From UBA6183 sp964603255 (GTDB lineage Bacteria; Bacteroidota; Bacteroidia; UKL13-3), in contig CAZRVA010000016.1 of the NCBI GenBank assembly GCA_964603255.1, positions 1 to 37,480 on the forward strand: a stretch of DNA of 37,480 bases, in the 5' to 3' direction. The notes below the pieces were generated by a model. The model did no database searches. It had not been told where the DNA came from and worked only from the letters and a program-made list of their open reading frames with translations. The position numbers and the translations under genes were made by a program. Positions 7,975 to 16,809 of the stretch are shown here, piece after piece. Positions within the stretch are counted from its first letter, which is position 1; each line of letters begins with the position of its first letter.

Positions 7975-8784
7975 TTAGTTTGATAAGGTAAACCTAACTG
8001 GTAAACTCATTTGTAACCTTACAGCTTTACCATTTTGTTTTGCAGGTTTCCATGGTGGCATTTTCTTTACAACTTCAACAGCTGCTTCATCAAAACCCCA
8101 ACCCGCTTTTTTTACCACTTCAACATTGGTAATTTTTCCGTCTCTTTCAACAACAAACTGAATAATTACCTTTCCTTCAATACCATTTTGTTTGGCCATA
8201 TCCGGATATTGAATGTTTTTACCCAACCAATCAAACAATTCACCGTTAAACTCAGCAGTTTGCTCGGCAAATGTTACAAACTCAGGTTCTGCATCACCGG
8301 TTAGTCCGTCACCACTAGGTAATTGCAAACTAGCATCAATACCATTAGGATCGCCTTCTACGGTTTCTGTTCCTGCATCTTTGTCTTTCATTTCATCTTG
8401 TGCAGGTGGTGGCTCATCCGGAACCTGCTCATCAGGTTTAATCTCTGGTGGCGTAAACTTCACCGTTGATTTTAATGGTGGTGGAGGTTCTGCCGGAGGA
8501 GGGGGAGGAGTGCTTTTATCAACCGGTGGTGGTTCTTCTAAAGTTTGCACCTCGGTTACTTTTACATCTTCTAAATCTTTGGGCACTATACCTTTAATTA
8601 AATCGATAAGTGCAGGTGTAGATATAACTAATGTAAAGAATACGATAGCGTAGATAATACCTTTATTGGTATTTTCATTACTCTTTTTACGAAGCACGTA
8701 TGCTCCATACTCATGGTTTCGGCCTTTAAATACAAGGTCAACCCAGTTGCTATCGAAAATGTTAATTTTTGAAAGTTTTGACAT
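7975..8784 (-). CDS. tonB: TonB family energy transducer
   Basis: The 269-residue protein has the three TonB parts in order. A short cytoplasmic N-terminus carries the Bacteroidota sequence WVDLVFKGRNHEYGAYVLRK, and one membrane anchor spans residues 43-63. A periplasmic proline-rich spacer follows (EEPPP, STPPPPPAEPPPPL, DEPPP). The C-terminal TonB domain starts near IQYPDMAKQNGIEGKV and ends with PPWKPAKQNGKAVRLQMSLPVRF. TonB transmits proton-motive energy from ExbB/ExbD to outer-membrane TonB-dependent receptors. It starts 12 bases after the second exbD and belongs to the same operon. The plus-strand Gly/Ser-rich frame opposite the spacer is only its mirror. Confidence 0.95.
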   Translation of the reverse strand: MSKLSKINIFDSNWVDLVFKGRNHEYGAYVLRKKSNENTNKGIIYAIVFFTLVISTPALIDLIKGIVPKDLEDVKVTEVQTLEEPPPVDKSTPPPPPAEPPPPLKSTVKFTPPEIKPDEQVPDEPPPAQDEMKDKDAGTETVEGDPNGIDASLQLPSGDGLTGDAEPEFVTFAEQTAEFNGELFDWLGKNIQYPDMAKQNGIEGKVIIQFVVERDGKITNVEVVKKAGWGFDEAAVEVVKKMPPWKPAKQNGKAVRLQMSLPVRFTLSN

Positions 8785-8796
8785 ATGGTTTCCTTG

Positions 8797-9432
8797 TTAT
8801 TCTAGGTTAACTGTTTTTAACATCTCTACTTCCGGTTCTGTGATATCAACAACGGCATAACGTCCAATGTTACAAATCAACATCTCGTCAAGAATATCGA
8901 CTAGATTGTTGTAACGCGATTTATCAGAAGCTTTAATTACCACAATAAGCGCATCTTTGTAACCTCTTATCCCACTTAAGTAACCTTTGTATTGATCTTC
9001 CGAAATGGAGCCTTTGTTTAACATATCCTTATAAATAGGAATACTGTCTAAACGCGGGTTACGTTGTTTGTTTTCTTTTAACAAGGTTGCACGAATTCCA
9101 CCTGCACTAAAGTTAGTGATTTGTGGCGTTTGTGGCTCACCTGTTACCGGATCAATAAAGTAATAAACTATTTTATCGTCCTTTGCCAAAAGAACAGTTA
9201 CCGCTTGAGAGGCTTTAACTTTACTGCCATCCTCAACCTTCTCGTCCTTTACAGGCATGTTAATTTCCATGGTTTGTGGCTTGTTCATGCTGGTAGTTAA
9301 CATGAAGAAGGTAATCAACAAGAAGCCCAAATCTACCATGGGTGTAAAATCCACCCTGGTCGACATTTTTTTGCCTCTTTTCTTACCACCTTTGTGTTTA
9401 CCACCGCCACCGCCAGCGTCTATTTCTGCCAT
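8797..9432 (-). CDS. exbD: ExbD-like biopolymer transport protein, second copy
   Basis: The 211-residue protein has a glycine/lysine-rich N-terminus (GGGGGKHKGGKKRGKK) before a single membrane helix. D34 in FTPMVDLGFLLITFFM is the conserved protonatable aspartate of ExbD/TolR. The periplasmic part is longer than that of E. coli ExbD (141 residues) and is usual for this operon. ExbD forms the proton channel with ExbB and drives TonB. Two dissimilar ExbD proteins in tandem are normal in Bacteroidota and may form a hetero-oligomer. It starts 22 bases after the first exbD ends. Confidence 0.93.
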   Translation of the reverse strand: MAEIDAGGGGGKHKGGKKRGKKMSTRVDFTPMVDLGFLLITFFMLTTSMNKPQTMEINMPVKDEKVEDGSKVKASQAVTVLLAKDDKIVYYFIDPVTGEPQTPQITNFSAGGIRATLLKENKQRNPRLDSIPIYKDMLNKGSISEDQYKGYLSGIRGYKDALIVVIKASDKSRYNNLVDILDEMLICNIGRYAVVDITEPEVEMLKTVNLE

Positions 9433-9454
9433 GCGTTTTTATTTTTTTAGGTTA

Positions 9455-10054
9455 TTATTCACCAGCTTTTTCCATGCTGGTAATAAAATTAAATCTATTC
9501 ACTTTTTTCTCTTGCAATATTGCAATCACTCTTTTTACGGTTGGCATATCAGCATCACGGTCGCCTTTAATAGCTACGCGAATATCATTATTTGCCAAAC
9601 GTGCTTGCCAAATCCAATCACCTAATTCGTTATTTGTTGAATCGGTTGGAACTCCTGTAGTTTGTAATGCTTTTCTTGCTTCAGCATCTAACTTTAAGAA
9701 GCTACTTAATTGAGAAATGGGCAAACCTATTGTTGATTGCAAAGAGAATTCTTTTACTTCCTCGGCAGAAAACTTCATGTTATATTTCTCTGCCATGCGT
9801 TGCAACACATCTGCACGTGTAGTTTGTTCGGTAATACCGAAAAATACACGGCCCTGTTTATCAATGGTGATTTGCATAATTCCTGATTCAGGAAGTTTAA
9901 TCTCACTGATAGATGAAGGTGTATCAACTACAACCGGTTCATCAGGCTTAAATTTAGTTGCAAGCATAAAGAAAGTAAGTAGCAAGAAGGCAACGTCAGT
10001 CATTGCCGTCATATCTACACTTGTGCTCTTGCGAGGTACTTTTACTTTAGGCAT
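9455..10054 (-). CDS. exbD: ExbD-like biopolymer transport protein, first copy
   Basis: The 199-residue protein has a basic N-terminus, one membrane helix and the key aspartate D20 in MTAMTDVAFLLLTFFMLATKF. The periplasmic C-terminus (RVAIKGDRDADMPTVKRVIAILQEKKVNRFNFIT) has the usual ExbD/TolR ending fold. The insert at about residues 75-150 is larger than in proteobacterial ExbD. It lies between exbB (74 bases upstream) and the second exbD, forming the inner-membrane motor that energises TonB. Confidence 0.93.
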   Translation of the reverse strand: MPKVKVPRKSTSVDMTAMTDVAFLLLTFFMLATKFKPDEPVVVDTPSSISEIKLPESGIMQITIDKQGRVFFGITEQTTRADVLQRMAEKYNMKFSAEEVKEFSLQSTIGLPISQLSSFLKLDAEARKALQTTGVPTDSTNNELGDWIWQARLANNDIRVAIKGDRDADMPTVKRVIAILQEKKVNRFNFITSMEKAGE

Positions 10055-10128
10055 TTTAATTTATTTAAAAGATTGAAAGATTTTGAAATTGCGTGGTTGA
10101 GTTTACATCAACCAAAAACCTCAATCGA

Positions 10129-10956
10129 TTATTTTTTATGCGCTGAAGCAAATGTTTGGGTGATACTAAAACCAGCTTCATCAATTGTGTAAGTGATTTT
10201 GTCGATTTTAGTTGTAAACACGTTGTACATGATGGTAGCTATAGCCGAGTTACCGATACCTAATGCGGTATTGATTAGCGCCTCAGAGATACCGTTTGCT
10301 AACGCTGTTGAGTCAGGTGAACCCGAAGTTGCCAAAGCAGAGAACGCCTTGATCATACCGATTACCGTACCTAATAACGCAACTAACGTAGATACTGATG
10401 CCATGGTAGCAATAATTACCAAGTTTTTCTCCAACATTGGTAACTCTAATGATACCGACTCTTCAATTTCTTTTTGAATAGCTAATATTTTTTGGTCTTT
10501 GTCTAACTCGCTGTTGTTCTCCATCTCTTTGTATTTATGCAAAGCAGATTTTACAACGTTAGCAACCGAACCTTGTTGTTTATCGCACTCGGCAATTGCA
10601 GCATCTACGTTACCGCTTGCTAAGTTAGCTTGAACTTTACGAACAAACGCTTCTGCAGAGCCTTTACCTGCAGCTTTACCGATAGTTAAAAAACGCTCGA
10701 TAGAGAAAGTAATACTCATTAATACCAATGAAATCAAGATTGGTACGATGAAACCACCTTTGTAAATTAATCCCAATACGTGGTTAATGCCATCTGGAAC
10801 AGGGTGTTTGGTAGGGTCGTTGTCTTCGAAGTTGGCAGGGTTACCTAAAACAAACATGTAAATTAAAATGGCTACTATAACTAGTACCGGGATTGCAAAT
10901 GATGCGAACATTGCGCTGAATTTGCTTTCTGATTTTTGTGTTTGAACTTTGTTCAT
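10129..10956 (-). CDS. exbB: MotA/TolQ/ExbB proton channel protein
   Basis: I place the start at ATG 10956 (MNKVQTQKSESK, 275 residues). An in-frame TTG at 10965 would add three residues and has nothing to favour it. Membrane helices lie near residues 18-38, 68-88, 176-200 and 218-245. The last two carry the MotA/TolQ/ExbB signature (VIIATMASVSTLVALLGTVIGMIKAF and GISEALINTALGIGNSAIATIMYN). The protein forms the pentameric scaffold around ExbD and uses the proton motive force to move it. It is first in the operon; its 5' region at 10957-11268 holds a promoter-like site and a dyad. Confidence 0.95.
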   Translation of the reverse strand: MNKVQTQKSESKFSAMFASFAIPVLVIVAILIYMFVLGNPANFEDNDPTKHPVPDGINHVLGLIYKGGFIVPILISLVLMSITFSIERFLTIGKAAGKGSAEAFVRKVQANLASGNVDAAIAECDKQQGSVANVVKSALHKYKEMENNSELDKDQKILAIQKEIEESVSLELPMLEKNLVIIATMASVSTLVALLGTVIGMIKAFSALATSGSPDSTALANGISEALINTALGIGNSAIATIMYNVFTTKIDKITYTIDEAGFSITQTFASAHKK

Positions 10957-11091
10957 TTTGTACAAATTTTTAGAGGATGCAAAAAAACTAATTTAATTGA
11001 TAAATGAAAGTATTTGTGGGAAAAAATAAAGTGCTTTGAGTACTTTTATTTTCAGTGTTTTAACGTTGGTTAACGTAAACATAATATACCA

Positions 11092-11099
11092 CAAAAGTA
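11092..11099 (-). promoter_or_regulatory. Candidate promoter (-7 element) of the exbB-tonB operon
   Basis: Read on the minus strand this is TACTTTTG, a full match to TAnnTTTG. No TTTG stands about 20 bases upstream; the 13-base dyad 11117-11129 covers that place instead. Transcription from here would leave a leader of roughly 130 bases. Confidence 0.4.
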
Positions 11100-11116
11100 A
11101 AATAATACTTACAAAG

Positions 11117-11129
11117 ACACTTGAAGTGT
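11117..11129. promoter_or_regulatory. Dyad at the -33 position of the exbB promoter, possible operator
   Basis: ACACTT, a central G and AAGTGT form a perfect 6-base inverted repeat. It lies 17 bases upstream of the -7-like element, where the -33 box would be. The binding factor is unknown. Confidence 0.35.
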
Positions 11130-11216
11130 TGATTTAGTTGTCAAATCCCGCAAAAAATTAAAGGCAATTAAGCCAGGTTCGTCTTAATACTTGGTGATCA
11201 GGAATTTTATTTTCCG

Positions 11217-11246
11217 GCAAAAAAAAAAGAGGCACTTGGCCTCTTT
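11217..11246 (-). terminator. Intrinsic terminator of the nuo operon
   Basis: On the minus strand AAAGAGGC (11246-11239), loop CAAGT, GCCTCTTT (11233-11226) and then a run of Ts form a classical rho-independent terminator. It lies 23 bases after nuoN stops. Confidence 0.9.
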
Positions 11247-11268
11247 AGTATATTTAGTTGGGTTGATT

Positions 11269-12660
11269 TTACTTTAGAATTTGCATAAACATATCAGGCA
11301 TTACTGTTAATCCAATGGTTACAATAGCGCTTATTATGGCAACTATCATGTAGGTTGGATGAATAACTAATGGCTTATCATTAGCCGGTTGGCTGTACAT
11401 AGCAATAACCACTTTTAAGTAATAGTAAACAGCGATAATAGAGTTTACTACAGCAAACAAAGTTAATGTTACGTATCCATTTCTGATGGCTTCGCTAAAT
11501 ATGTAGTATTTACCTAAAAAGCCTGCAAAAGGAGGGATACCTGCTAATGATAACATGAATACGCTGATTAACGCAGCAGCAACTGGATTCTTTTTGGCTA
11601 AGCCATTAAAGGCTTCCACATTTTCACTGTGGTTGCTTTTAAATGTCATGATGGCCAAGGCAAATAAACCAATGGTTGCAATTGCGTATGCACCCGCATA
11701 AAAGAATACCGATGAAGCAGCATTACCTTGCGAGCTTAATACACCCATTAACATGTAACCGGCATGTGCAATACCTGAATAAGCTAAAATACGCTTCACA
11801 TTTATTTGACTTAATGCAGTTACGTTACCAACCATAATGGTTGCTCCAGTAACAATAATCAATAATGGCTCAACATAATACATGGTACCACCAAGGCAAT
11901 GGCTAAACAAACGGTATAAGGCAGCAAAAGCGGCAACTTTAACCAATGTGCTCATAAATGCGGTGATTAAAGCTGGTGCACCTTCGTACACATCAGGGCT
12001 CCAAAAATGGAACGGTACAGCCGATACTTTAAATAACATAGCAAACAATAACAAGGTAACGCCTAAATAAAACATAGGTGTTACTTCGCCTGCAGCAATA
12101 TATTTGCTGATGCCTTCTAATTCAAATGTTCCGCTTGCTCCGTAAATAAGTGCAATACCAAATAACAAGAAACCAGAGGCAAAAGCACCCATCAAAAAGT
12201 ACTTCATCCCCGATTCGTTACTGCGTGTATCGAACCTACGGCTACCTGCCATAATGTATAATGATATAGATAGAATTTCAATTCCTAAAAATAACATGGC
12301 CATATTGTTGTAGCTAAACATTACTAATGCTCCGCACAATACAAACACCATGATAGAAAGGTAATCGCTAATGTGGTTTTGATCGTCTTTGTAGTAATTG
12401 GCTGCCAACACAAAAATTAGGATAGAAATAACAATTGCCAATCCGCTAAAAGCAATTGCAAAGTTATCCATTTTAACCATGTGGCTTAATGATACCGAAC
12501 CGATTGAGGCAGGAGTAGTAATACCCCATTGTTGCATGTTTACAACAAATATTGCCGATAAACCAAGTATAACAGCCGGTATTAATAGTTTGCGAAGGTT
12601 TAATACCTCAGCAAGCATACAAAATAAACCTAAGCAAGTTGTATAAAGTAAAGTAGTCAT
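11269..12660 (-). CDS. nuoN: NADH-quinone oxidoreductase subunit N
   Basis: The 463-residue protein has about 14 membrane helices and is one of the three antiporter-like subunits of complex I that move protons. Conserved positions are visible: the TM5 glutamate in FLGIEILSISLY, a TM7 lysine in LLLFAMLFKVSAVPFHFWSPDVYEGAP, and the TM8 region KRILAYSGIAHAGYMLMG. The length is normal for NuoN. It is the last gene of the operon, starts 10 bases after nuoM and is followed by the terminator at 11217-11246. Confidence 0.96.
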   Translation of the reverse strand: MTTLLYTTCLGLFCMLAEVLNLRKLLIPAVILGLSAIFVVNMQQWGITTPASIGSVSLSHMVKMDNFAIAFSGLAIVISILIFVLAANYYKDDQNHISDYLSIMVFVLCGALVMFSYNNMAMLFLGIEILSISLYIMAGSRRFDTRSNESGMKYFLMGAFASGFLLFGIALIYGASGTFELEGISKYIAAGEVTPMFYLGVTLLLFAMLFKVSAVPFHFWSPDVYEGAPALITAFMSTLVKVAAFAALYRLFSHCLGGTMYYVEPLLIIVTGATIMVGNVTALSQINVKRILAYSGIAHAGYMLMGVLSSQGNAASSVFFYAGAYAIATIGLFALAIMTFKSNHSENVEAFNGLAKKNPVAAALISVFMLSLAGIPPFAGFLGKYYIFSEAIRNGYVTLTLFAVVNSIIAVYYYLKVVIAMYSQPANDKPLVIHPTYMIVAIISAIVTIGLTVMPDMFMQILK

Positions 12661-12670
12661 GTTGCGTATT

Positions 12671-14119
12671 TTATTTAGCTAAGGCTTTGTTTAAAATAAT
12701 ATCAAGTGAAGGTTGAACCAATTCGAAAACTGGTTTAGGGTAAACTCCCATAACAATAATAGTGAATGCAATAATGCCCAATACCAAAGTCTCGCTCCAG
12801 TTTAAATCTGCAAATTGTTGGGTATGTTCGTTGGTATTACCTAACATGGTATTTTGGAACATGCGTAACATGTAAACAGCTCCTAAAATAATGGTTAATC
12901 CTGCAAATACAGCTAACCATGTATTGTATTTAAACACACCGTATACCAATAAAAACTCACCAATAAAACCGTTGGTTAATGGTAAAGCAACACTGGCAAT
13001 TACCACAATCATAAATAACGTATTAAAGCGAGGTGCAATGTTACGTATACCTCCAAGGCTGCTAATATTTGCAGTTTGAGTTCTGTTGATGATGATATCT
13101 GCACAGAAGAACAAACCAACTACATTTACACCGTGAGCAATCATTTGCACTACACTACCTTGTAAACCTTCAATGTTTAAAGCAAAAATACCTGCTGCAA
13201 TCAAACCAACGTGTGCTACTGAAGAGTATGCAAATAGTTTTTTAAGGTCGTTTTGCATAATTGCTATAACCGATGCATACACAACACCAATAACACTTAA
13301 TGTAATGGCTAATGGTCCCCACTCGGCAACACCTGCAGGAAGTATAGGTAACAACCAACGGATTAAACTGTAAGTACCCATTTTTAGCATAATACCGCTT
13401 AACAACATGGTTCCTTGTGTAGGTGCTTCGCTGTATGTATCGGCTTGCCAGGTGTGGAAAGGAACAATAGGTATTTTAATGGCAAATGCCAAAAAGAACA
13501 TCCAAAATAACCAGCCTTGGTTGCAGTTGCAAACCGGGTTGTTGTATAAATCGGTGATGTTGAAACTTGCATTAGGGTTGTAGTAGTACAACATAATGAA
13601 GCCAAACAACATTAATAAACTACCGGCTAATGTGTAGATGAAAAACTTTAATGTAACTGGTACACGATTTTTTCCTCCCCAACCTAAAGCAATAAAGTAA
13701 ATAGGTAATAACGCTAACTCCCAGAAGATGTAATACAATAAACCATCGTAGGCCATAAATACGCCTATCAATGCAAATTGCATCAATAACATTAACGAGA
13801 AGTATGTTTTTGCGTTTGAGTATTCGCGGTTAAATCCACTTAAAACAATTAATGGAAGTAGGAAGTTGGTTAAGCCAATCATAACAAAACTTAACCCATC
13901 AACCCCTAAATTAATGCTTATTTTAGGACTGCTAATCCACTCATGAAAAAACACGAATGCTTCAGGACCTTGTTGTTTAAAAATGGTGTACGCATACGCT
14001 GTTAAACCAAACTCGGCAACAGTAAATAACAAAGCTACACGCGATGCCATTTTATTGCCACTAAGCAATACGGCTAAAGCTGCAACTAACGGTAATAATA
14101 AAAGTAGTAAGGTCATCAT
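12671..14119 (-). CDS. nuoM: NADH-quinone oxidoreductase subunit M
   Basis: The 482-residue antiporter-like complex I subunit has about 14 helices. The essential glutamate is in LLYYIFWELALLPIYF. The TM7 lysine is in FFLAFAIKIPIVPFHTWQ and the TM8 lysines are in NDLKKLFAYSSVAHVG. The ATG at 14119 follows the nuoL stop without a gap, so the two are translationally coupled. The length and motifs are those of a complete NuoM. Confidence 0.97.
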   Translation of the reverse strand: MMTLLLLLLPLVAALAVLLSGNKMASRVALLFTVAEFGLTAYAYTIFKQQGPEAFVFFHEWISSPKISINLGVDGLSFVMIGLTNFLLPLIVLSGFNREYSNAKTYFSLMLLMQFALIGVFMAYDGLLYYIFWELALLPIYFIALGWGGKNRVPVTLKFFIYTLAGSLLMLFGFIMLYYYNPNASFNITDLYNNPVCNCNQGWLFWMFFLAFAIKIPIVPFHTWQADTYSEAPTQGTMLLSGIMLKMGTYSLIRWLLPILPAGVAEWGPLAITLSVIGVVYASVIAIMQNDLKKLFAYSSVAHVGLIAAGIFALNIEGLQGSVVQMIAHGVNVVGLFFCADIIINRTQTANISSLGGIRNIAPRFNTLFMIVVIASVALPLTNGFIGEFLLVYGVFKYNTWLAVFAGLTIILGAVYMLRMFQNTMLGNTNEHTQQFADLNWSETLVLGIIAFTIIVMGVYPKPVFELVQPSLDIILNKALAK

Positions 14120-15919
14120 TTATATAAACAAGCGAATTATCAATAATACCATCATGCCAATAACCATAGCAAACACATAAAATCCAGTGTTACCAGTTTG
14201 AATCAATCTCATGGTTTTACCTGTTGTGGCCACTATCCAGGCTGTTGCATTCACAGCCAAATCAATAATTAATTTATCAACCAATACCAAAAACAAATCG
14301 CTTAGTACGGTAATTGGTTTTACAAACACGGTGTCATAAATTTCATCAACATAAAACTTATTGCTGATTAATTTATTTAAACCGGTTAATTCACTGTCTT
14401 CTGCCGGTAATGCATTTTGTTTAACATACTTGTTGTAAGCAAAAAGAATTACCACAATGGCTCCAATACCGGCAAAGCTCATCAATGCTATTTCTGTAGC
14501 GTGAGATACTTTTTCGTGGTGAGCTAAATATTGTGCCGAACCTTCTGTTACAGATGATAAATATGTGCTGAATACATGTTGAACATGGAATACTTCAGGT
14601 AAACCTAATAAACCACCAACTACTGCCAAAATACAAAGTATAATTAAAGGCAAGGTCATGGTTATTGGTGATTCATGAATATGTTTCTTGGTTTCTTCAG
14701 TACCTCTGAAGTTGCCAAAGAAAGTTAAGAACACTAACCTAAACATGTAAAATGCAGTGATGAATGAACTGATAGATAAAATTACCCAAACAGTTTTATT
14801 TTGCTCAAATGCATGAGCCAAAATTTCGTCTTTAGANNNNNNNNNNNNNNNNNNNNNNNNNNNNNNNNNNNNNNNNNNNNNNNNNNNNNNNNNNNNNNNN
14901 NNNNNNNNNNNNNNNNNNNNNNNNNNNNNNNNNNNNAACATCAACCCTAATTGAGAAACAGTAGAGTAGGCGAGTACCTTTTTAATATCGTTTTGTAATA
15001 AACCAATTACTGCTGCAAATACCGAAGTAGCTACACCAATAATTAAGATGAATGTTAATGTTGCAGGAGCTAATGAGAATAAAATATTACTACGTACAAT
15101 CATGTAAATACCTGCGGTAACCATGGTTGCAGCGTGAATCAATGCAGATACAGGAGTTGGACCGGCCATTGCATCAGGTAACCAAGTGTATAGTGGTAAT
15201 TGAGCAGATTTACCCATTGCACCAACAAACAACAACATGGTAATGGTAATTAACAAGGTACTGTTTGGTGTTAATGTTTGCGCTTGTGTTGCCACAGTTG
15301 AGTACTCTAAACTACCGAAGTAAAACAACATAAAGAACATACCTAACAAAAAGCCCAGGTCACCAATACGGTTCATTACAAATGCTTTTTTAGCAGCGTT
15401 GTTATATGCGGTGTTTTTAAACCAGAAACCAATTAATAAGTATGAGCATAAACCTACACCTTCCCAACCAATAAACATTACTAAATAGTTGTTACCCATA
15501 ACCAATAACAACATGAAGAAAATGAATAAATTTAAGTAGGTAAAGAAGCGTGTAAAGCCTTCATCATCGTGCATGTAGCCAATGCTATATAGGTGAATTA
15601 AAAAACCAATACCGGTTACCACTAAAAGCATGGTTACGGTTAATGGATCAATTAAAAAGCCAAGGCTTATGTTAATGTTGCTAAAAGCAATCCAATCAAA
15701 TAAATCAATACTTATTGAATCTTGTGCATTTACTCCGTTAAACAACGTTACCGAGCAAATAAAAGAACCTAAAATGGCCAATGCTGCTATCCATCCGGTA
15801 ACTGATTTTGGAAGAAACTTTCCAAACAAACCGTTAATAAGGAAACCAATTAGAGGCAACAACGGAACCAATAAAGCCGGAGTCACCAATAATGTGTCTT
15901 GTATCATGTTATCGTTCAT
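14120..15919 (-). CDS. nuoL: NADH-quinone oxidoreductase subunit L (interrupted by an assembly gap)
   Basis: This is the distal proton-pumping subunit of complex I. N-terminal and central motifs are intact: FIGWEGVGLCSYLLIGFWF (TM5 glutamate), MGKSAQLPLYTWLPDAMAGPTPVSALIHAATMV (TM7 lysine and the following histidine) and NDIKKVLAYSTVSQLGLM. Then 100 Ns follow, and the sequence resumes at SKDEILAHAFEQNK. In NuoL proteins these two points are usually about 80 residues apart, so roughly 240 bases are probably missing rather than 100, and the real protein should be about 640-650 residues. The frame either side of the Ns happens to agree. The C-terminus includes the region of the lateral helix and last anchor. 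The start is ATG 15919, 27 bases after nuoK. Confidence 0.93.
   Translation of the reverse strand: MNDNMIQDTLLVTPALLVPLLPLIGFLINGLFGKFLPKSVTGWIAALAILGSFICSVTLFNGVNAQDSISIDLFDWIAFSNINISLGFLIDPLTVTMLLVVTGIGFLIHLYSIGYMHDDEGFTRFFTYLNLFIFFMLLLVMGNNYLVMFIGWEGVGLCSYLLIGFWFKNTAYNNAAKKAFVMNRIGDLGFLLGMFFMLFYFGSLEYSTVATQAQTLTPNSTLLITITMLLFVGAMGKSAQLPLYTWLPDAMAGPTPVSALIHAATMVTAGIYMIVRSNILFSLAPATLTFILIIGVATSVFAAVIGLLQNDIKKVLAYSTVSQLGLMXXXXXXXXXXXXXXXXXXXXXXXXXXXXXXXXXXSKDEILAHAFEQNKTVWVILSISSFITAFYMFRLVFLTFFGNFRGTEETKKHIHESPITMTLPLIILCILAVVGGLLGLPEVFHVQHVFSTYLSSVTEGSAQYLAHHEKVSHATEIALMSFAGIGAIVVILFAYNKYVKQNALPAEDSELTGLNKLISNKFYVDEIYDTVFVKPITVLSDLFLVLVDKLIIDLAVNATAWIVATTGKTMRLIQTGNTGFYVFAMVIGMMVLLIIRLFI
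14837..14936. other. Assembly gap of 100 Ns inside nuoL
   Basis: Exactly 100 Ns are written, the usual placeholder for a gap of unknown size. The missing part should encode the conserved HLxxHAFFKALLFLxAG and GIPPFAGFF segments of NuoL. Any count of the length of nuoL or of the window is therefore approximate. Confidence 0.97.
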
Positions 15920-15946
15920 GTGTGCGTTACTTTTCTTGTGTTAGGG

Positions 15947-16267
15947 TTACCATTTTAATTTATTCAGCACATTAATATCTGTACTTGCTACGTTTCTGTA
16001 TATGCTCATCAATAGGGCTAAACCTACAGCTACTTCAGCTGCGGCAACCACCATGATAAAAAATACGAATACTTGTCCATCGCTGTTACCACTGTAAGCA
16101 GAAAACGAAACCAATAATAAGTTAACCGAGTTTAACATTAACTCGATGCACATTAAAATGATGATGGCATTTCTGCGAAACAAAACACCCATAACCCCAA
16201 TGCAGAATAAAAAAGTACTTAATACCAAGTACCAATTTTGAGGAACTGCTTGTAATGTATTTTCCAT
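15947..16267 (-). CDS. nuoK: NADH-quinone oxidoreductase subunit K
   Basis: The 106-residue protein has three membrane helices and is homologous to MrpC. The conserved glutamates are in IILMCIELMLNSVNLLLV (TM2) and VVAAAEVAVGLALLMSIYR (TM3), placed as in other NuoK proteins where they belong to the membrane proton path. The length matches the family (about 100). It lies 21 bases after nuoJ and 27 before nuoL. Confidence 0.97.
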   Translation of the reverse strand: MENTLQAVPQNWYLVLSTFLFCIGVMGVLFRRNAIIILMCIELMLNSVNLLLVSFSAYSGNSDGQVFVFFIMVVAAAEVAVGLALLMSIYRNVASTDINVLNKLKW

Positions 16268-16288
16268 TTCTAAGTTTCTTTTAAAGGG

Positions 16289-16786
16289 TTATTTTTTTTC
16301 TTTTTTAGCCAATAATACACTACCAATCATAGCTGATAAAAAAAGCACTGACGATACTTCAAATGGCAATAAGAAATCGGTGAATAATTTTTTACCAACT
16401 TGCTCAACAAAGCCAATGTTGGTTTTATTGGGTAAACTAAACTCGCCTAATTCGGTGGCACGCATAGATGCAATCAACACCACAAAAAATAAACCTGCAG
16501 ATATTGCCGAGGCTATTTTTGTTAGGTTTGATTTGTGCGGCTCGGTTTCGGCATTTAAGTTTAATAACATTACCACAAACAGGAATAATACCATTATGGC
16601 ACCTGCATATACAATTAAATGTACAATGGCCAAAAATTGCGCATTTAGTAATACGTAATGACCGGCTACGGTAAAAAAGCAAACTATTAGCCACAATACA
16701 CTGTACATTGGATTTTTAGAAAATACCACTGCCAATGCACTTACTATGGTTAAAACAGCTAAGGTTAGGAATAAGTATAAGCTCAT
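16289..16786 (-). CDS. nuoJ: NADH-quinone oxidoreductase subunit J
   Basis: The 165-residue protein has five membrane helices. TM3 holds the family motif HLIVYAGAIMVLFLFVVMLLNL, whose flexible pi-bulge is linked to coupling in complex I. The length is typical. It sits 23 bases after nuoI and 21 before nuoK in the standard order. Confidence 0.96.
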   Translation of the reverse strand: MSLYLFLTLAVLTIVSALAVVFSKNPMYSVLWLIVCFFTVAGHYVLLNAQFLAIVHLIVYAGAIMVLFLFVVMLLNLNAETEPHKSNLTKIASAISAGLFFVVLIASMRATELGEFSLPNKTNIGFVEQVGKKLFTDFLLPFEVSSVLFLSAMIGSVLLAKKEKK

Positions 16787-16809
16787 GATTTGTAGTTAAC
16801 TCGTAATTG

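Larger units (their letters stand above)
10957..11268. other. Intergenic region between nuoN and exbB
   Basis: This 312-base stretch has no convincing gene. It holds the nuo operon terminator (11217-11246), a dyad ACACTT-G-AAGTGT at 11117-11129, a -7-like element at 11092-11099 for exbB, and two TTAACGT copies 10 bases apart (11060-11066 and 11070-11076) in the predicted exbB leader. The remaining sequence is AT-rich and without visible structure. Confidence 0.6.

Noticed and set aside
8213..8653. Plus-strand Gly/Ser-rich open frame of 146 codons
   Set aside because: It is the mirror of the proline-rich spacer of tonB on the minus strand; low complexity, no start context and no family.
14120..15919. 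nuoL frameshift or insertion-sequence disruption at the N run
   Set aside because: Only an assembly gap is visible; both flanks are good NuoL sequence and no inverted repeats or target duplication can be seen.
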